Below, piece by piece: positions 13,887-22,002 of a stretch of 27,614 nt of DNA. Every line of letters starts with the position of its first letter. Within the stretch, counting starts at the first letter, position 1. This DNA comes from Deltaproteobacteria bacterium (GTDB lineage: Bacteria; Desulfobacterota; Desulfobulbia; Desulfobulbales; VMSU01). The translations under genes were made by a program, and so were the position numbers. The stretch covers positions 1 to 27,614 of the forward strand of contig JAJYJA010000009.1 of assembly GCA_021789795.1 (NCBI GenBank), given 5' to 3'. The notes beneath the pieces were generated by a model. That model was not told the origin of the DNA. It searched no databases and was given only the letters and a program-made list of their open reading frames with translations.

Positions 13887-16181
13887 ATGCCCCGCCGCCT
13901 GATCACCGTCCAGGGCCTCGTCCAGGGGGTGGGCTTCCGGCCCTTCGTCTATCGCCTGGCCACGGCCCGCCACCTCACCGGCCTGGTGGCCAACACCGGC
14001 GCCGGGGTGCGAATCGAGGCCCAGGGGCCGGAGGCGTCCCTGGCCGGATTCGCCCGCGCCATCAAGGAGGAGGCCCCGCCCCAAGCCACCATCACCGGCC
14101 TTAACCAAGCCGAGCTGCCGCTTACCGAAGAAACCGCCTTCCGCATCGTCCCCTCCGACCCGGAGGGGCCCGCCGCCACCCTGGTCGCCCCCGACCTCCG
14201 CACCTGCGACGACTGCCTGCGGGAGCTGTTCGACCCCAGCAACCGGCGCTACCGCTACCCGTTCATCAACTGCACCAACTGCGGCCCCCGCTTCACCATC
14301 ATCACCGCCATCCCCTACGACCGCCCGGCGACCACCATGCGGCAATTTAACATGTGCCCCGCCTGCCGCCGGGAGTACGAGGACCCGGCCAACCGGCGCT
14401 TTCACGCCCAGCCCAACGCCTGCCCGGACTGCGGGCCAAGGGTCTGGCTCTGCGGCCCGGACGGGGAGGGTCTGCCGGGAGAGCCGTTCGCCGCCAGCGC
14501 CCGCCTCCTGGCCCAGGGCCGGATCCTGGCCATCAAGGGGCTGGGCGGCTTTCATCTGGCGGCCGATCCGGCAAACGAAGCGGCGGTGACGGAGTTGCGG
14601 CGCCGCAAGGGCCGGCCCCACAAGCCGCTGGCCCTGATGGTGGCCAACCTAAAGGCGGCCGAGGCCCTCTGCCACCTCTCCCCCGCCGCCCGCGACCTGC
14701 TCCTCTCGCCCCCGCGGCCCATCGTGCTCACCCCCAAAAGGGCCGAGGCCCCAGTCAGCCCGGAGGTGGCCCCAGGGTTGAACGAACTGGGGCTGATGCT
14801 ACCCTACACCCCCCTCCACCACCTGCTCCTCGAGGCCTTTGGCCGGCCCCTGGTGATGACCAGCGCCAACCTGAGCGACGAGCCCCTGTGCCGGGAAAAC
14901 CAGGAGGCCCTGGCCCGCCTGGCGGGCATCGCCGATGGCTTTCTGCTGCACGACCGCGAGATCGCCAACCTGGCCGACGACTCGCTGCTCATCCCCGGCC
15001 CCGGAGGCCGTCCGCATCCGCTGCGCCGGGCCCGGGGCCTGGCGCCGGCGCCCATTCCCCTTGCGGAGTCTGGGCCTAATGTGCTGGCGGTGGGCGGGGA
15101 GCTGAAGGACACCGTCTGCCTGGCCAAAGACGACCTGGCCCTGGTCAGCCCCCATCTGGGGGATCTGAAAAACCTGGCCGCCCACCGGTTGTTCACCGAA
15201 GCCATCCGCCACCTCCTAAATATCTTCGACGGGCGGCCCGAGCTGGTCGTCTGCGACCTGCACCCGGATTACCTCTCCAGCCAGTGGGCGCGGCAGAACG
15301 CCGGCTGGCCGGTGCTGGCGGTCCAGCACCACCACGCCCATCTGGTCTCCTGCCTGGCGGAAAACCGGCACCCCGGCCCGGCCATCGGGGTCATCATGGA
15401 CGGCACCGGCCTGGGCGAGGACGGCGGCATCTGGGGCGGCGAGGTGCTGATCGGCTCGGCCTCCGGCTACACCCGCTACGCCCACCTGGAGCCCATGCCC
15501 CTGCCCGGCGGCGAGAAGGCCATCCGCGAGCCCTGGCGGACGGCGCTGGGCTATCTCGTCCAGGTCTTCGGCCCCGCCCCGCCCCAGCTCGACTTCCTGG
15601 CCGGCCACGACTGGCGGCCGGTGGCGGAGATCGCCCAGCGGCCCCGGCTCTCGCCCGCCACCACCAGCGGCGGACGCCTGTTCGACGCCGTGGCCGCCAT
15701 GGCCGGCGGGCGCCAGATCATCTCCTACGAGGGCCAGGCGGCCATCGAGCTGATGGCCGCCGCCGGCCCCGGCCCCCTGGCCGACGATAATGACTACCCG
15801 CTCGACTTAAGCGAACTAGCCGCCACCCGGATCCTGCCGATCGGCCCCTTGCTCCGCCAGGTGGTGGCCGACCTAAAGGCCGGGGCCAACCTTTCCGCCA
15901 TCAGCCGCCGCTTCCACGCCACCCTGATTAAGATGCTGGCCCAGGCCGTCCGCCTGGCCTCGGCCCACTGCGGGCTCGCCACCGTCGCCCTCTCCGGCGG
16001 GGTGTTCGCCAACTCCCTGCTCCGGGAGGGCCTAAACCGGGTTCTGGCCCAGGAAGGGTTCACGGTACTCAACCACTCCCTGCTGCCCGCCGGAGACGGC
16101 GGACTCTCCCTCGGCCAGGCCATGATCGGTCGGGCTTATCTGTTAACTGGCAGGAAACCCAGCGGGTTTGCTCAACCCTGA
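13887..16181 (+). CDS. hypF: Carbamoyltransferase HypF
   Basis: Makes the thiocarbamate on HypE from carbamoyl phosphate, the source of the CN ligands of the [NiFe] site. All four parts are present in 764 residues. An acylphosphatase domain (1-90) has VQGVGFRPFVYRLA. Two zinc fingers (about 107-190) have CDDC/CTNC and CPAC/CPDC. A YrdC-like domain (about 200-380) has IKGLGGFHLAADP and KGRPHKPLALM. A Kae1-like domain has VQHHHAHLVSC near residue 480 and the terminal DGGLSLGQA. Its substrate is made by CarAB, encoded about 9 kb upstream. The last residues (GRKPSGFAQP) run past the normal family end, and the TGA stop is the first three bases of an inverted-repeat element (16179-16312). The C-terminus may therefore have been changed by insertion of that element. 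Confidence 0.96.
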   Translation: MPRRLITVQGLVQGVGFRPFVYRLATARHLTGLVANTGAGVRIEAQGPEASLAGFARAIKEEAPPQATITGLNQAELPLTEETAFRIVPSDPEGPAATLVAPDLRTCDDCLRELFDPSNRRYRYPFINCTNCGPRFTIITAIPYDRPATTMRQFNMCPACRREYEDPANRRFHAQPNACPDCGPRVWLCGPDGEGLPGEPFAASARLLAQGRILAIKGLGGFHLAADPANEAAVTELRRRKGRPHKPLALMVANLKAAEALCHLSPAARDLLLSPPRPIVLTPKRAEAPVSPEVAPGLNELGLMLPYTPLHHLLLEAFGRPLVMTSANLSDEPLCRENQEALARLAGIADGFLLHDREIANLADDSLLIPGPGGRPHPLRRARGLAPAPIPLAESGPNVLAVGGELKDTVCLAKDDLALVSPHLGDLKNLAAHRLFTEAIRHLLNIFDGRPELVVCDLHPDYLSSQWARQNAGWPVLAVQHHHAHLVSCLAENRHPGPAIGVIMDGTGLGEDGGIWGGEVLIGSASGYTRYAHLEPMPLPGGEKAIREPWRTALGYLVQVFGPAPPQLDFLAGHDWRPVAEIAQRPRLSPATTSGGRLFDAVAAMAGGRQIISYEGQAAIELMAAAGPGPLADDNDYPLDLSELAATRILPIGPLLRQVVADLKAGANLSAISRRFHATLIKMLAQAVRLASAHCGLATVALSGGVFANSLLREGLNRVLAQEGFTVLNHSLLPAGDGGLSLGQAMIGRAYLLTGRKPSGFAQP

Positions 16182-16312
16182 TGGCCTCGCAAGGCAAGTG
16201 CCTACCGGCCTAGGTGCCGGGAAGGGATAACATCGCCACCCCGGCGAAGGCCGGGGGCTAGCGTCCCTTGAGATACTATAGGGGCAGGATCGTCCTTTGG
16301 GCGAGACCATCA
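16179..16312. repeat. Inverted-ended repeat element, copy 1
   Basis: The left end TGATGGCCTCGC (16179-16190) and right end GCGAGACCATCA (16301-16312) are inverted copies differing at one base. The 134-bp element fills the gap after hypF and provides its TGA stop. Inside is the hairpin CCCCGGC-GAAG-GCCGGGG (16239-16256), in a context (gataacatcgccacc before the stem) like a hairpin repeat common in many bacteria. The ends match those of the element at 27281-27433, but the interiors differ. I see no target-site duplication and no ORF. It may act as a 3'-end mRNA structure. Confidence 0.6.
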
Positions 16313-16316
16313 ACAC

Positions 16317-16345
16317 TTGACAGTATCGGGAAAGTAGCTTACCTA
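16317..16345 (+). promoter_or_regulatory. Possible promoter for the RND operon
   Basis: A perfect TTGACA (16317-16322) lies 5 nt past repeat copy 1. At 17 bp it is followed only by TACCTA (16340-16345), a poor -10. Such a pairing could need an activator or be chance. The first gene of the operon starts at 16408. No regulator gene adjoins it. Confidence 0.3.
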
Positions 16346-16407
16346 ACCCAGACCTTCAGTTCCACACCCCCCGCTCCCCGTCGGAGCCGTCATCCGGGAG
16401 GAAAGAC

Positions 16408-17565
16408 ATGCCCCGCCCACCGGTGAAGATTCTAGCCCTGCTCCTGGCCAGTCTCCTGGGCGCCAACTGCTCACGGCCCCCCGAGACCCAGACCGCCAAG
16501 CGACCGCCCCGGGCGGTGGAGGTCGAGGAGGCCCGGCCCGCACCGCTCGTGGACGAGCTCCCCATCACCGGCACCCTCAACCCCAAATTCGAGGCCGAGG
16601 TCAAGACCCAGATCCCCGGCCTGATCGAGGCGGTCTATGTCCGGGAGTGGGTCAAGGTACGTAAGGGCCAGCCCCTGGCCAAGATCAACGCCGCCGAGAC
16701 CGCCGCCGCCGCCCAGCGGGCCAAGGCGGCCTGGGCCGCGTCCCGGTCCACCCTGGCCCTGGCCCAGGCCGAAGGCGAGCAGGCCGAACGGGAGCGGCAA
16801 CGCACCCAAGAACTGAAGGAGGCCGGACTCGCCACCCGCAAGCAGGCCGACGACGCCACCAGCGCCGCCCAGGCGGCCACCGCCCGGACCGCCGCCGCCC
16901 AGGATCAGGCCCGGGCGGCGGCGGAGGAGTGGCATCAGTCCCAGGCCCGGCTGGCCAAGGCCCTGGTGCTCTCGCCCTTGGACGGGGTGGTGGCCCAGCG
17001 CCACGTCAACGTCGGCGACCTGGCCAGCGACGCCTCCTCGGCCAAGCCGATCTTCGTCATCGTCGATAACCGCCTCCTCGACCTCACCGCCACCGTTGCC
17101 TCCTCCTCCCAGGCCAAGGTGGCCACCGGCCAGGAAATCGTCTTCCACACCGAGGCCCTGCCGGGCCAGACCTTCCACGGCCAGGTGGCCTACGTCAACC
17201 CCAGGCTCGAACTCGCCGACCGCTCCCTGCGGCTGGTGGCCCAGGTCAACAACGACGACGGCCCCTTGAAGGGCGGGATGTTCGTGAGCGGGCATCTGAT
17301 CGTGGGCCGGCGGCCGGCGGTGCTGCAAGTGCCCCGCTCCGCCCTCGACAACTGGGAGATGGCCAAGGGCCGCGCCAGCCTGTTGGTGATCGAGGGCGGC
17401 CACGCCCGCCGCCGGCAGGTGACCACCGGCCAGATGGCGGGCGACCAGGTCGAGATCCGCTCCGGGCTCGCGCCCGGCGAGTCTTACGTGCCCAAAGGCG
17501 GCTTCACCCTCAAGGACGGCGACCAGGTGCGGGTCGTCGCTCCCCTCCCCAACCAGAACCCGTGA
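16408..17565 (+). CDS. RND efflux periplasmic adaptor (membrane fusion protein)
   Basis: Periplasmic adaptor joining the RND pump at 17562 to the TolC-like channel at 20663. The 385-residue protein has an N-terminal hydrophobic signal (about 7-19) followed by Cys21 in LLGANC. This resembles a lipobox but has Asn at -1, where Gly, Ala or Ser is usual, so lipidation is uncertain. The two lipoyl half-motifs (IPGLIEAVYVREWVKVRKGQPLA, given here only by position about 70-92, and LSPLDGVVAQRHVNVGDLA) flank an Ala/Gln/Arg-rich helical hairpin (about 95-185). A beta-barrel and membrane-proximal domain follow. The start is supported by GGGAGG at 16396-16401, 6 nt before the ATG. The stop overlaps the pump's GTG start (GTGA). 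Confidence 0.93.
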   Translation: MPRPPVKILALLLASLLGANCSRPPETQTAKRPPRAVEVEEARPAPLVDELPITGTLNPKFEAEVKTQIPGLIEAVYVREWVKVRKGQPLAKINAAETAAAAQRAKAAWAASRSTLALAQAEGEQAERERQRTQELKEAGLATRKQADDATSAAQAATARTAAAQDQARAAAEEWHQSQARLAKALVLSPLDGVVAQRHVNVGDLASDASSAKPIFVIVDNRLLDLTATVASSSQAKVATGQEIVFHTEALPGQTFHGQVAYVNPRLELADRSLRLVAQVNNDDGPLKGGMFVSGHLIVGRRPAVLQVPRSALDNWEMAKGRASLLVIEGGHARRRQVTTGQMAGDQVEIRSGLAPGESYVPKGGFTLKDGDQVRVVAPLPNQNP

Positions 17566-20500
17566 TCCTCTCCGATCTCTCCATCCGCCGTCCGGTGCTG
17601 GCGGCGGTGATGATGCTGGCCCTGATGACCCTGGGCCTCTTCTCCTACCGGCGGCTGTCGGTGGAGATGTTCCCCAACGTCGAAATCCCGGTGATCTCCA
17701 TCATCACCAAGTACCCCGGCGCCTCCCCGGAGACGGTGGAGCGCGAGGTGTCCAAACCCATCGAGGAGGCGGTGAACCAGGTGGCGGGCATCAAGCACGT
17801 CCTCTCCTACTCCCGGGAGGGGGTATCAACGGTGGTGGCCCAGTTCCGGCTGGAGGAAAAGCTAAACGACGTGGCCCAGGAGGCGCGGGCCAAGATCAGC
17901 TCCATCCGCGGCCAGTTGCCGGATACGGTCAAGGAACCGATCATCCAGAAGCTCGACTTCAACGCCATGCCGGTGGCCGCCCTGGCCGTCCAGTCCCCGA
18001 CGATGCCCGTCCGCGAGCTGACCACCCTGGTGGACAAAAAGATCAGGAAGCGCTTCGAGAGCCTGGCCGGGGTGGGCAAGGTGGACATGGTGGGGGGCCG
18101 GAAACGGGAGGTGGCGGTGGCGGTCGATCCCGTGCGCCTGGAGGCCATCGGCCTGGGGGTGAACGACCTGGTGCGCGCCATCCAGGGCGAGAACGCCAAC
18201 ACCCCCCTCGGACGCCTGACCAAGGGGGCAAACGAATACCCCCTGCGCCTCGAAGGCAAGCCCAAACGGGTCTCAGACTACGCCGAGATCACCGTGGCCG
18301 AGCGCGGCGGCCGGCCCGTTCCCCTCTCGGAGGTGGCCTCGGTGCGGGACGGGGTCGAGGAGGAACGGCGTCTGGCCCTGGTCAACGGCGAGAGGGCCAT
18401 CGGGCTGGACATCTACAAGCAGTCCGGCGCCAACCAGGTGCAGGTGGTGGACACGGTGCGCCAGCTGATGCACCAGATAGAGGCCGAACTGCCCAGCGGG
18501 GTCAAGATCTCCCTGGTGCGGGACGGCTCGATCATGACCCGCGAGTCGCTGGCCGATGTCCAGGAGACACTGGTCATCGGCGGCATCCTGACCGTGGTCA
18601 TCGTCTTCTGCTTCATCAACTCCTGGCGCTCCACGGTCATCACCGGGGTCACCCTGCCGATCTCGGTCGTCTCCTCCTTCATCATCATGAACGTCCTGGG
18701 CATGACCCTAAACGTCATGACCCTGATGGCCCTGTCACTGGCCATCGGGATGCTGATCGACGACGCCATCGTGGTGCGGGAGAACATCGTCCGCCACCTG
18801 GAGCACGGCAAGGACCACCTGGAGGCGGCCCGCTTCGGCACCGCCGAGATCGGGCTGGCGGTCTTCGCCACCACCATGTCGGTGATCGCGGTCTTCGTGC
18901 CGGTGGCCTACATGCGGGGCATCGTCGGGCGCTTCTTCTTCCCCTTCGGGGTGACGGTGTCCTTTGCGGTGCTGGTCTCGCTCCTGGTCTCCTTCACCCT
19001 GGACCCCATGCTCTCCTCCCGCTGGCACGACCCGGCGATCGGCGCCCGAGGCCGGCGCCGGGGCCTGGCCCGCGGACTTGAGTCCTTCAACGACTGGTTC
19101 GACCACGCCGCCGACCGCTACCGGGGGGCCATCGGCTGGGCCATCGACCACCGCAAGACGGTGCTGCTCTCGGCGCTGACGGCCTTTATCGGCGGCATTT
19201 TCATCTTCGGCAGCCTGGAGTCCTCCTTCATGGCCACCGAGGACCGCTCCGAGTTTCAGATCGCCTTTCAGACCAGCCCGGACAGCTCGATTACAGAGAC
19301 CAAGCTCAAACTAAACCAGATCCTTAAGGCCCTGGCCGGCATCCCGGAGATCGACCACACCTACGCCACCATCGGGGCCGGGGACAACGGCACGGTGCGC
19401 GACGGCCTGATCTACGTCAAACTCACCGACAAAAAAAACCGCCGCCGCAGCCAGTTGCAGGTCCAACGCCAGGTGCGACGGCGGCTGGCGGGCATCGCCG
19501 GGATCACCATCTCCATCGAGGTAGTGGGCAGCATGGGCGGCGCCAAGCCCCTAAACGCCGACCTCAAGGGCGACGACCTGGGGCGCCTGAAACTCCTGGC
19601 CGGACAGCTCAAGGACAAGCTGCGCCAGGTGCCGGGGATCGTGGATGTCGCGGCCTCGCTGGAGCACGACACCCCCGAGTACCGGCTGACGGTGGACCGG
19701 GACCGGGCGGTGAGCGCCGGGGTGGACTCGCGGCTCATCACCAGCACCCTCTCCCGGCTGGTGGGCGGGGAGGCGATCAGCACCTTCGAGGACGAGGACG
19801 GGGACGCGGTGGACGTGCGGCTCAGGCTGCCCGCAAACCGGCGGCAGGATCCCTACCAGGTGCAAGAACTTAAGCTCTCGGTGGCGGACGGCCAGGGGGG
19901 GACGAAGCTGGTGCCGTTGGCCGCCATCACCCGCCTGGCCTCGGACAGCACCCCCTCGGCTATCAACCGCCGCGACCTCTCCCGGTTGGTGACGGTAAGC
20001 GCCAACCTGGACGGCCTGCCCATCGGCACGGCGGTAAAAAAGGTCATGTCCGCGGCCCAGGCCCTCAACCTGCCGCCCGGCTACTCGGTCAGCTTCTCGG
20101 GCGAGGCCGAGGACATGGCCGAATCCTTCGGCTACATGGGCGAATCCCTGATCCTGGCGGTGGTCTTCGTCTATCTCATCCTGGCGGCCCAGTTCGAGTC
20201 CTTCCTGGAGCCCCTGGCGATCATGCTCTCCCTGCCGCTCTCCATCGTCGGCATGGCCGGGATGCTGAAAATCACCGGCGACACCATCAACATCATGAGC
20301 CTGATCGGGCTGATCATGCTCATGGGCCTGGTCACCAAGAACGCCATCCTGCTGGTGGACTACGCCAAGGTCTTGCAGAGACGCGACGGCCTGCCCCGAC
20401 GGCAGGCGGTGATCGAGGCGGGTCGGGTGCGGCTGAGGCCGATCGTCATGACCACCCTGGCCATGATCTTCGGGATGCTGCCCCTCTTCTTCGCCCTGGG

Positions 20501-20666
20501 CTCCGGGGCCGAGATGCGGGCCCCCATGGCCCGGGCGGTGGTGGGCGGGCTCCTGACCTCCTCGCTCCTCACCCTCCTGGTGGTGCCGGTGATGTACACC
20601 TGCCTGGACGACCTGGGGGCTTGGCTTAAGCGCGCCTGGCAAGGCACGAAAGGCGGCGGACGATGA
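17562..20666 (+). CDS. RND multidrug efflux pump, inner-membrane permease (HAE1/AcrB type)
   Basis: Proton-driven exporter of hydrophobic or amphiphilic compounds. At 1034 residues it is close to AcrB (1049). It starts ILSDLSIRRPVLA with TM1 and has the large periplasmic loops expected after TM1 and TM7. The proton-relay residues are intact: the Asp pair in GMLIDDAIVV (D400, D401), the Lys in GLVTKNAILLVDY, and the Arg/Thr in RLRPIVMTTLAMI. The start is a GTG overlapping the adaptor stop by 4 nt, and the stop overlaps the TolC-like ATG by 4 nt, so all three subunits should be made from one mRNA. The substrate cannot be told from sequence. I assign no symbol because the subgroup is not certain. 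Confidence 0.96.
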   Translation: MILSDLSIRRPVLAAVMMLALMTLGLFSYRRLSVEMFPNVEIPVISIITKYPGASPETVEREVSKPIEEAVNQVAGIKHVLSYSREGVSTVVAQFRLEEKLNDVAQEARAKISSIRGQLPDTVKEPIIQKLDFNAMPVAALAVQSPTMPVRELTTLVDKKIRKRFESLAGVGKVDMVGGRKREVAVAVDPVRLEAIGLGVNDLVRAIQGENANTPLGRLTKGANEYPLRLEGKPKRVSDYAEITVAERGGRPVPLSEVASVRDGVEEERRLALVNGERAIGLDIYKQSGANQVQVVDTVRQLMHQIEAELPSGVKISLVRDGSIMTRESLADVQETLVIGGILTVVIVFCFINSWRSTVITGVTLPISVVSSFIIMNVLGMTLNVMTLMALSLAIGMLIDDAIVVRENIVRHLEHGKDHLEAARFGTAEIGLAVFATTMSVIAVFVPVAYMRGIVGRFFFPFGVTVSFAVLVSLLVSFTLDPMLSSRWHDPAIGARGRRRGLARGLESFNDWFDHAADRYRGAIGWAIDHRKTVLLSALTAFIGGIFIFGSLESSFMATEDRSEFQIAFQTSPDSSITETKLKLNQILKALAGIPEIDHTYATIGAGDNGTVRDGLIYVKLTDKKNRRRSQLQVQRQVRRRLAGIAGITISIEVVGSMGGAKPLNADLKGDDLGRLKLLAGQLKDKLRQVPGIVDVAASLEHDTPEYRLTVDRDRAVSAGVDSRLITSTLSRLVGGEAISTFEDEDGDAVDVRLRLPANRRQDPYQVQELKLSVADGQGGTKLVPLAAITRLASDSTPSAINRRDLSRLVTVSANLDGLPIGTAVKKVMSAAQALNLPPGYSVSFSGEAEDMAESFGYMGESLILAVVFVYLILAAQFESFLEPLAIMLSLPLSIVGMAGMLKITGDTINIMSLIGLIMLMGLVTKNAILLVDYAKVLQRRDGLPRRQAVIEAGRVRLRPIVMTTLAMIFGMLPLFFALGSGAEMRAPMARAVVGGLLTSSLLTLLVVPVMYTCLDDLGAWLKRAWQGTKGGGR

Positions 20667-21991
20667 ACGGCCAGGCGGCAAGATGTCTTTCGTATCTGCT
20701 GACCGGGGTTACGGCCTTGCTCCTCACCTGCGGAACGGCGGCCTACTGTCTGGCCGAGGGGCCGCCTCGGAGCTTGACCCTGCCCGAGGCGCTCGGGCTC
20801 GCCGACCGTAACAACCACGACCTGGCCAAGGCCAGGGAGTTTGGCCGCCAGGTACAGGGCAAATACGTGGAGGAACGGGCCGCGGCCCTGCCCCATCTCT
20901 CCTTAAACGGCCAGTTGTCACGCCAGGAGGACGACAGCCAGGCCCTGTTCTGGCCGCCCCTGTCCGGGGCCCAGGACAGCCGTTCGCTCTCCGTTGGCCT
21001 CTCCCAGGCCCTGTTCACCTGGGGCAAGCTGGGGGCCGCCATCCGGGCGGCCAAGAAGGGCTTTCTGACCGCCGACGACGAGTTACGCCAGGCCCGGGCC
21101 GATACCCGGCAGGCGGTAAGCGTCGCCTTCTACGACCTGTTGCTGGCCAAGGAGGAGGCGAATATCGCCCGCCGCAACCTAAACCTCAAGCAAACCCATC
21201 TCGATAAGGCCCGCAGGCGTCGCGACCTGGGGGTGGCCACCGACTACGATGTCCTGGCGGCGAAGGTGGCGGCGGAAAACGCCCGGCCCCAGGTGATCCA
21301 CACCGAAAACCAGGTGGGCATCGCCCGCGACCGGCTCAAGGTGCTGACCGGCAGCCAGGAGGAGATCGACGCCCAGGGGCCGCTGGCCGACGACGACTCC
21401 CACTCCCCCCTGCCTTCCTACGGACAGGCCCTGGCCCGCGCCTTGAAACGGCGGCCCGACCTTGACTCGCTCCTCCACCGGCAGGAGATCGCCGACGAGT
21501 TGATCAACATCGCCAAGGCCGAGGACAAACCCCGGCTCGACCTGAACGCCGACTACGGACGCCGGCAACTGGAGGTGGCGGGCTACCGCGGCAGCGGCCC
21601 GGCCTGGGACGCCGGGGTGACGCTCTCCTTCCCCTTCTTCGACGGGATGAAGGCCCGGGGCAAGGTGGCCCAGGCTAAGAGCGACCGCCGGGGCCTCACC
21701 ATCGACGCGGCCAAGCTGAAGGACGAGATCGGGCTGGAGATCAGAACCGCCCTCGCCCAGGCCAGGGAGACCAGGGAGATCGAGACCGCCCTCGCCGGCA
21801 CCGCCAAGCAGGCCGGGCAACTGCTGGAAATGGCGGAAAGGGGGCAGGAACTGGGGGTGAAAACGAGGCTCGAGGTGGAGGACGCGGAGCTGAACCTGAT
21901 GCAGGCTCAGACCAACCTGGCCCGGGCCCGGCGGGATCACCTGACGGCCCTGGTGGCCCTGAAGCGGGCAATGGGCACCCTGGACGAGTAG
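20663..21991 (+). CDS. TolC-family outer-membrane efflux channel
   Basis: Outer-membrane exit duct of the tripartite pump. The 442-residue protein has a Sec signal (hydrophobic 11-30, likely cut after CLA at 31). Two OEP repeats of long amphipathic helices follow, rich in Ala, Arg, Glu and Gln. Recognisable parts are LTLPEALGLADRNNHDLAKA at the mature start, QALFTWGKLGAAIRAAKKG, a second half beginning near YGQALARALKRRPDL, and GVTLSFPFFDGMKARGKVAQA. The start overlaps the pump stop (ATGA). Its stop is only 11 nt from the stop of the convergent MORN gene, with no terminator between them. Confidence 0.94.
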   Translation: MNGQAARCLSYLLTGVTALLLTCGTAAYCLAEGPPRSLTLPEALGLADRNNHDLAKAREFGRQVQGKYVEERAAALPHLSLNGQLSRQEDDSQALFWPPLSGAQDSRSLSVGLSQALFTWGKLGAAIRAAKKGFLTADDELRQARADTRQAVSVAFYDLLLAKEEANIARRNLNLKQTHLDKARRRRDLGVATDYDVLAAKVAAENARPQVIHTENQVGIARDRLKVLTGSQEEIDAQGPLADDDSHSPLPSYGQALARALKRRPDLDSLLHRQEIADELINIAKAEDKPRLDLNADYGRRQLEVAGYRGSGPAWDAGVTLSFPFFDGMKARGKVAQAKSDRRGLTIDAAKLKDEIGLEIRTALAQARETREIETALAGTAKQAGQLLEMAERGQELGVKTRLEVEDAELNLMQAQTNLARARRDHLTALVALKRAMGTLDE

Positions 21992-22002
21992 AGCGCGGCG
22001 GC

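Noticed and set aside
16239..16256. Hairpin CCCCGGC-GAAG-GCCGGGG as a terminator for hypF
   Set aside because: There is no T-run after the stem. It fits better as part of a common hairpin repeat within the inverted-ended element.
16182..16407. A CRP (cAMP receptor) site before the efflux operon, looked for because of the cyclase
   Set aside because: I found no TGTGA-N6-TCACA-like sequence in this or the other intergenic gaps.
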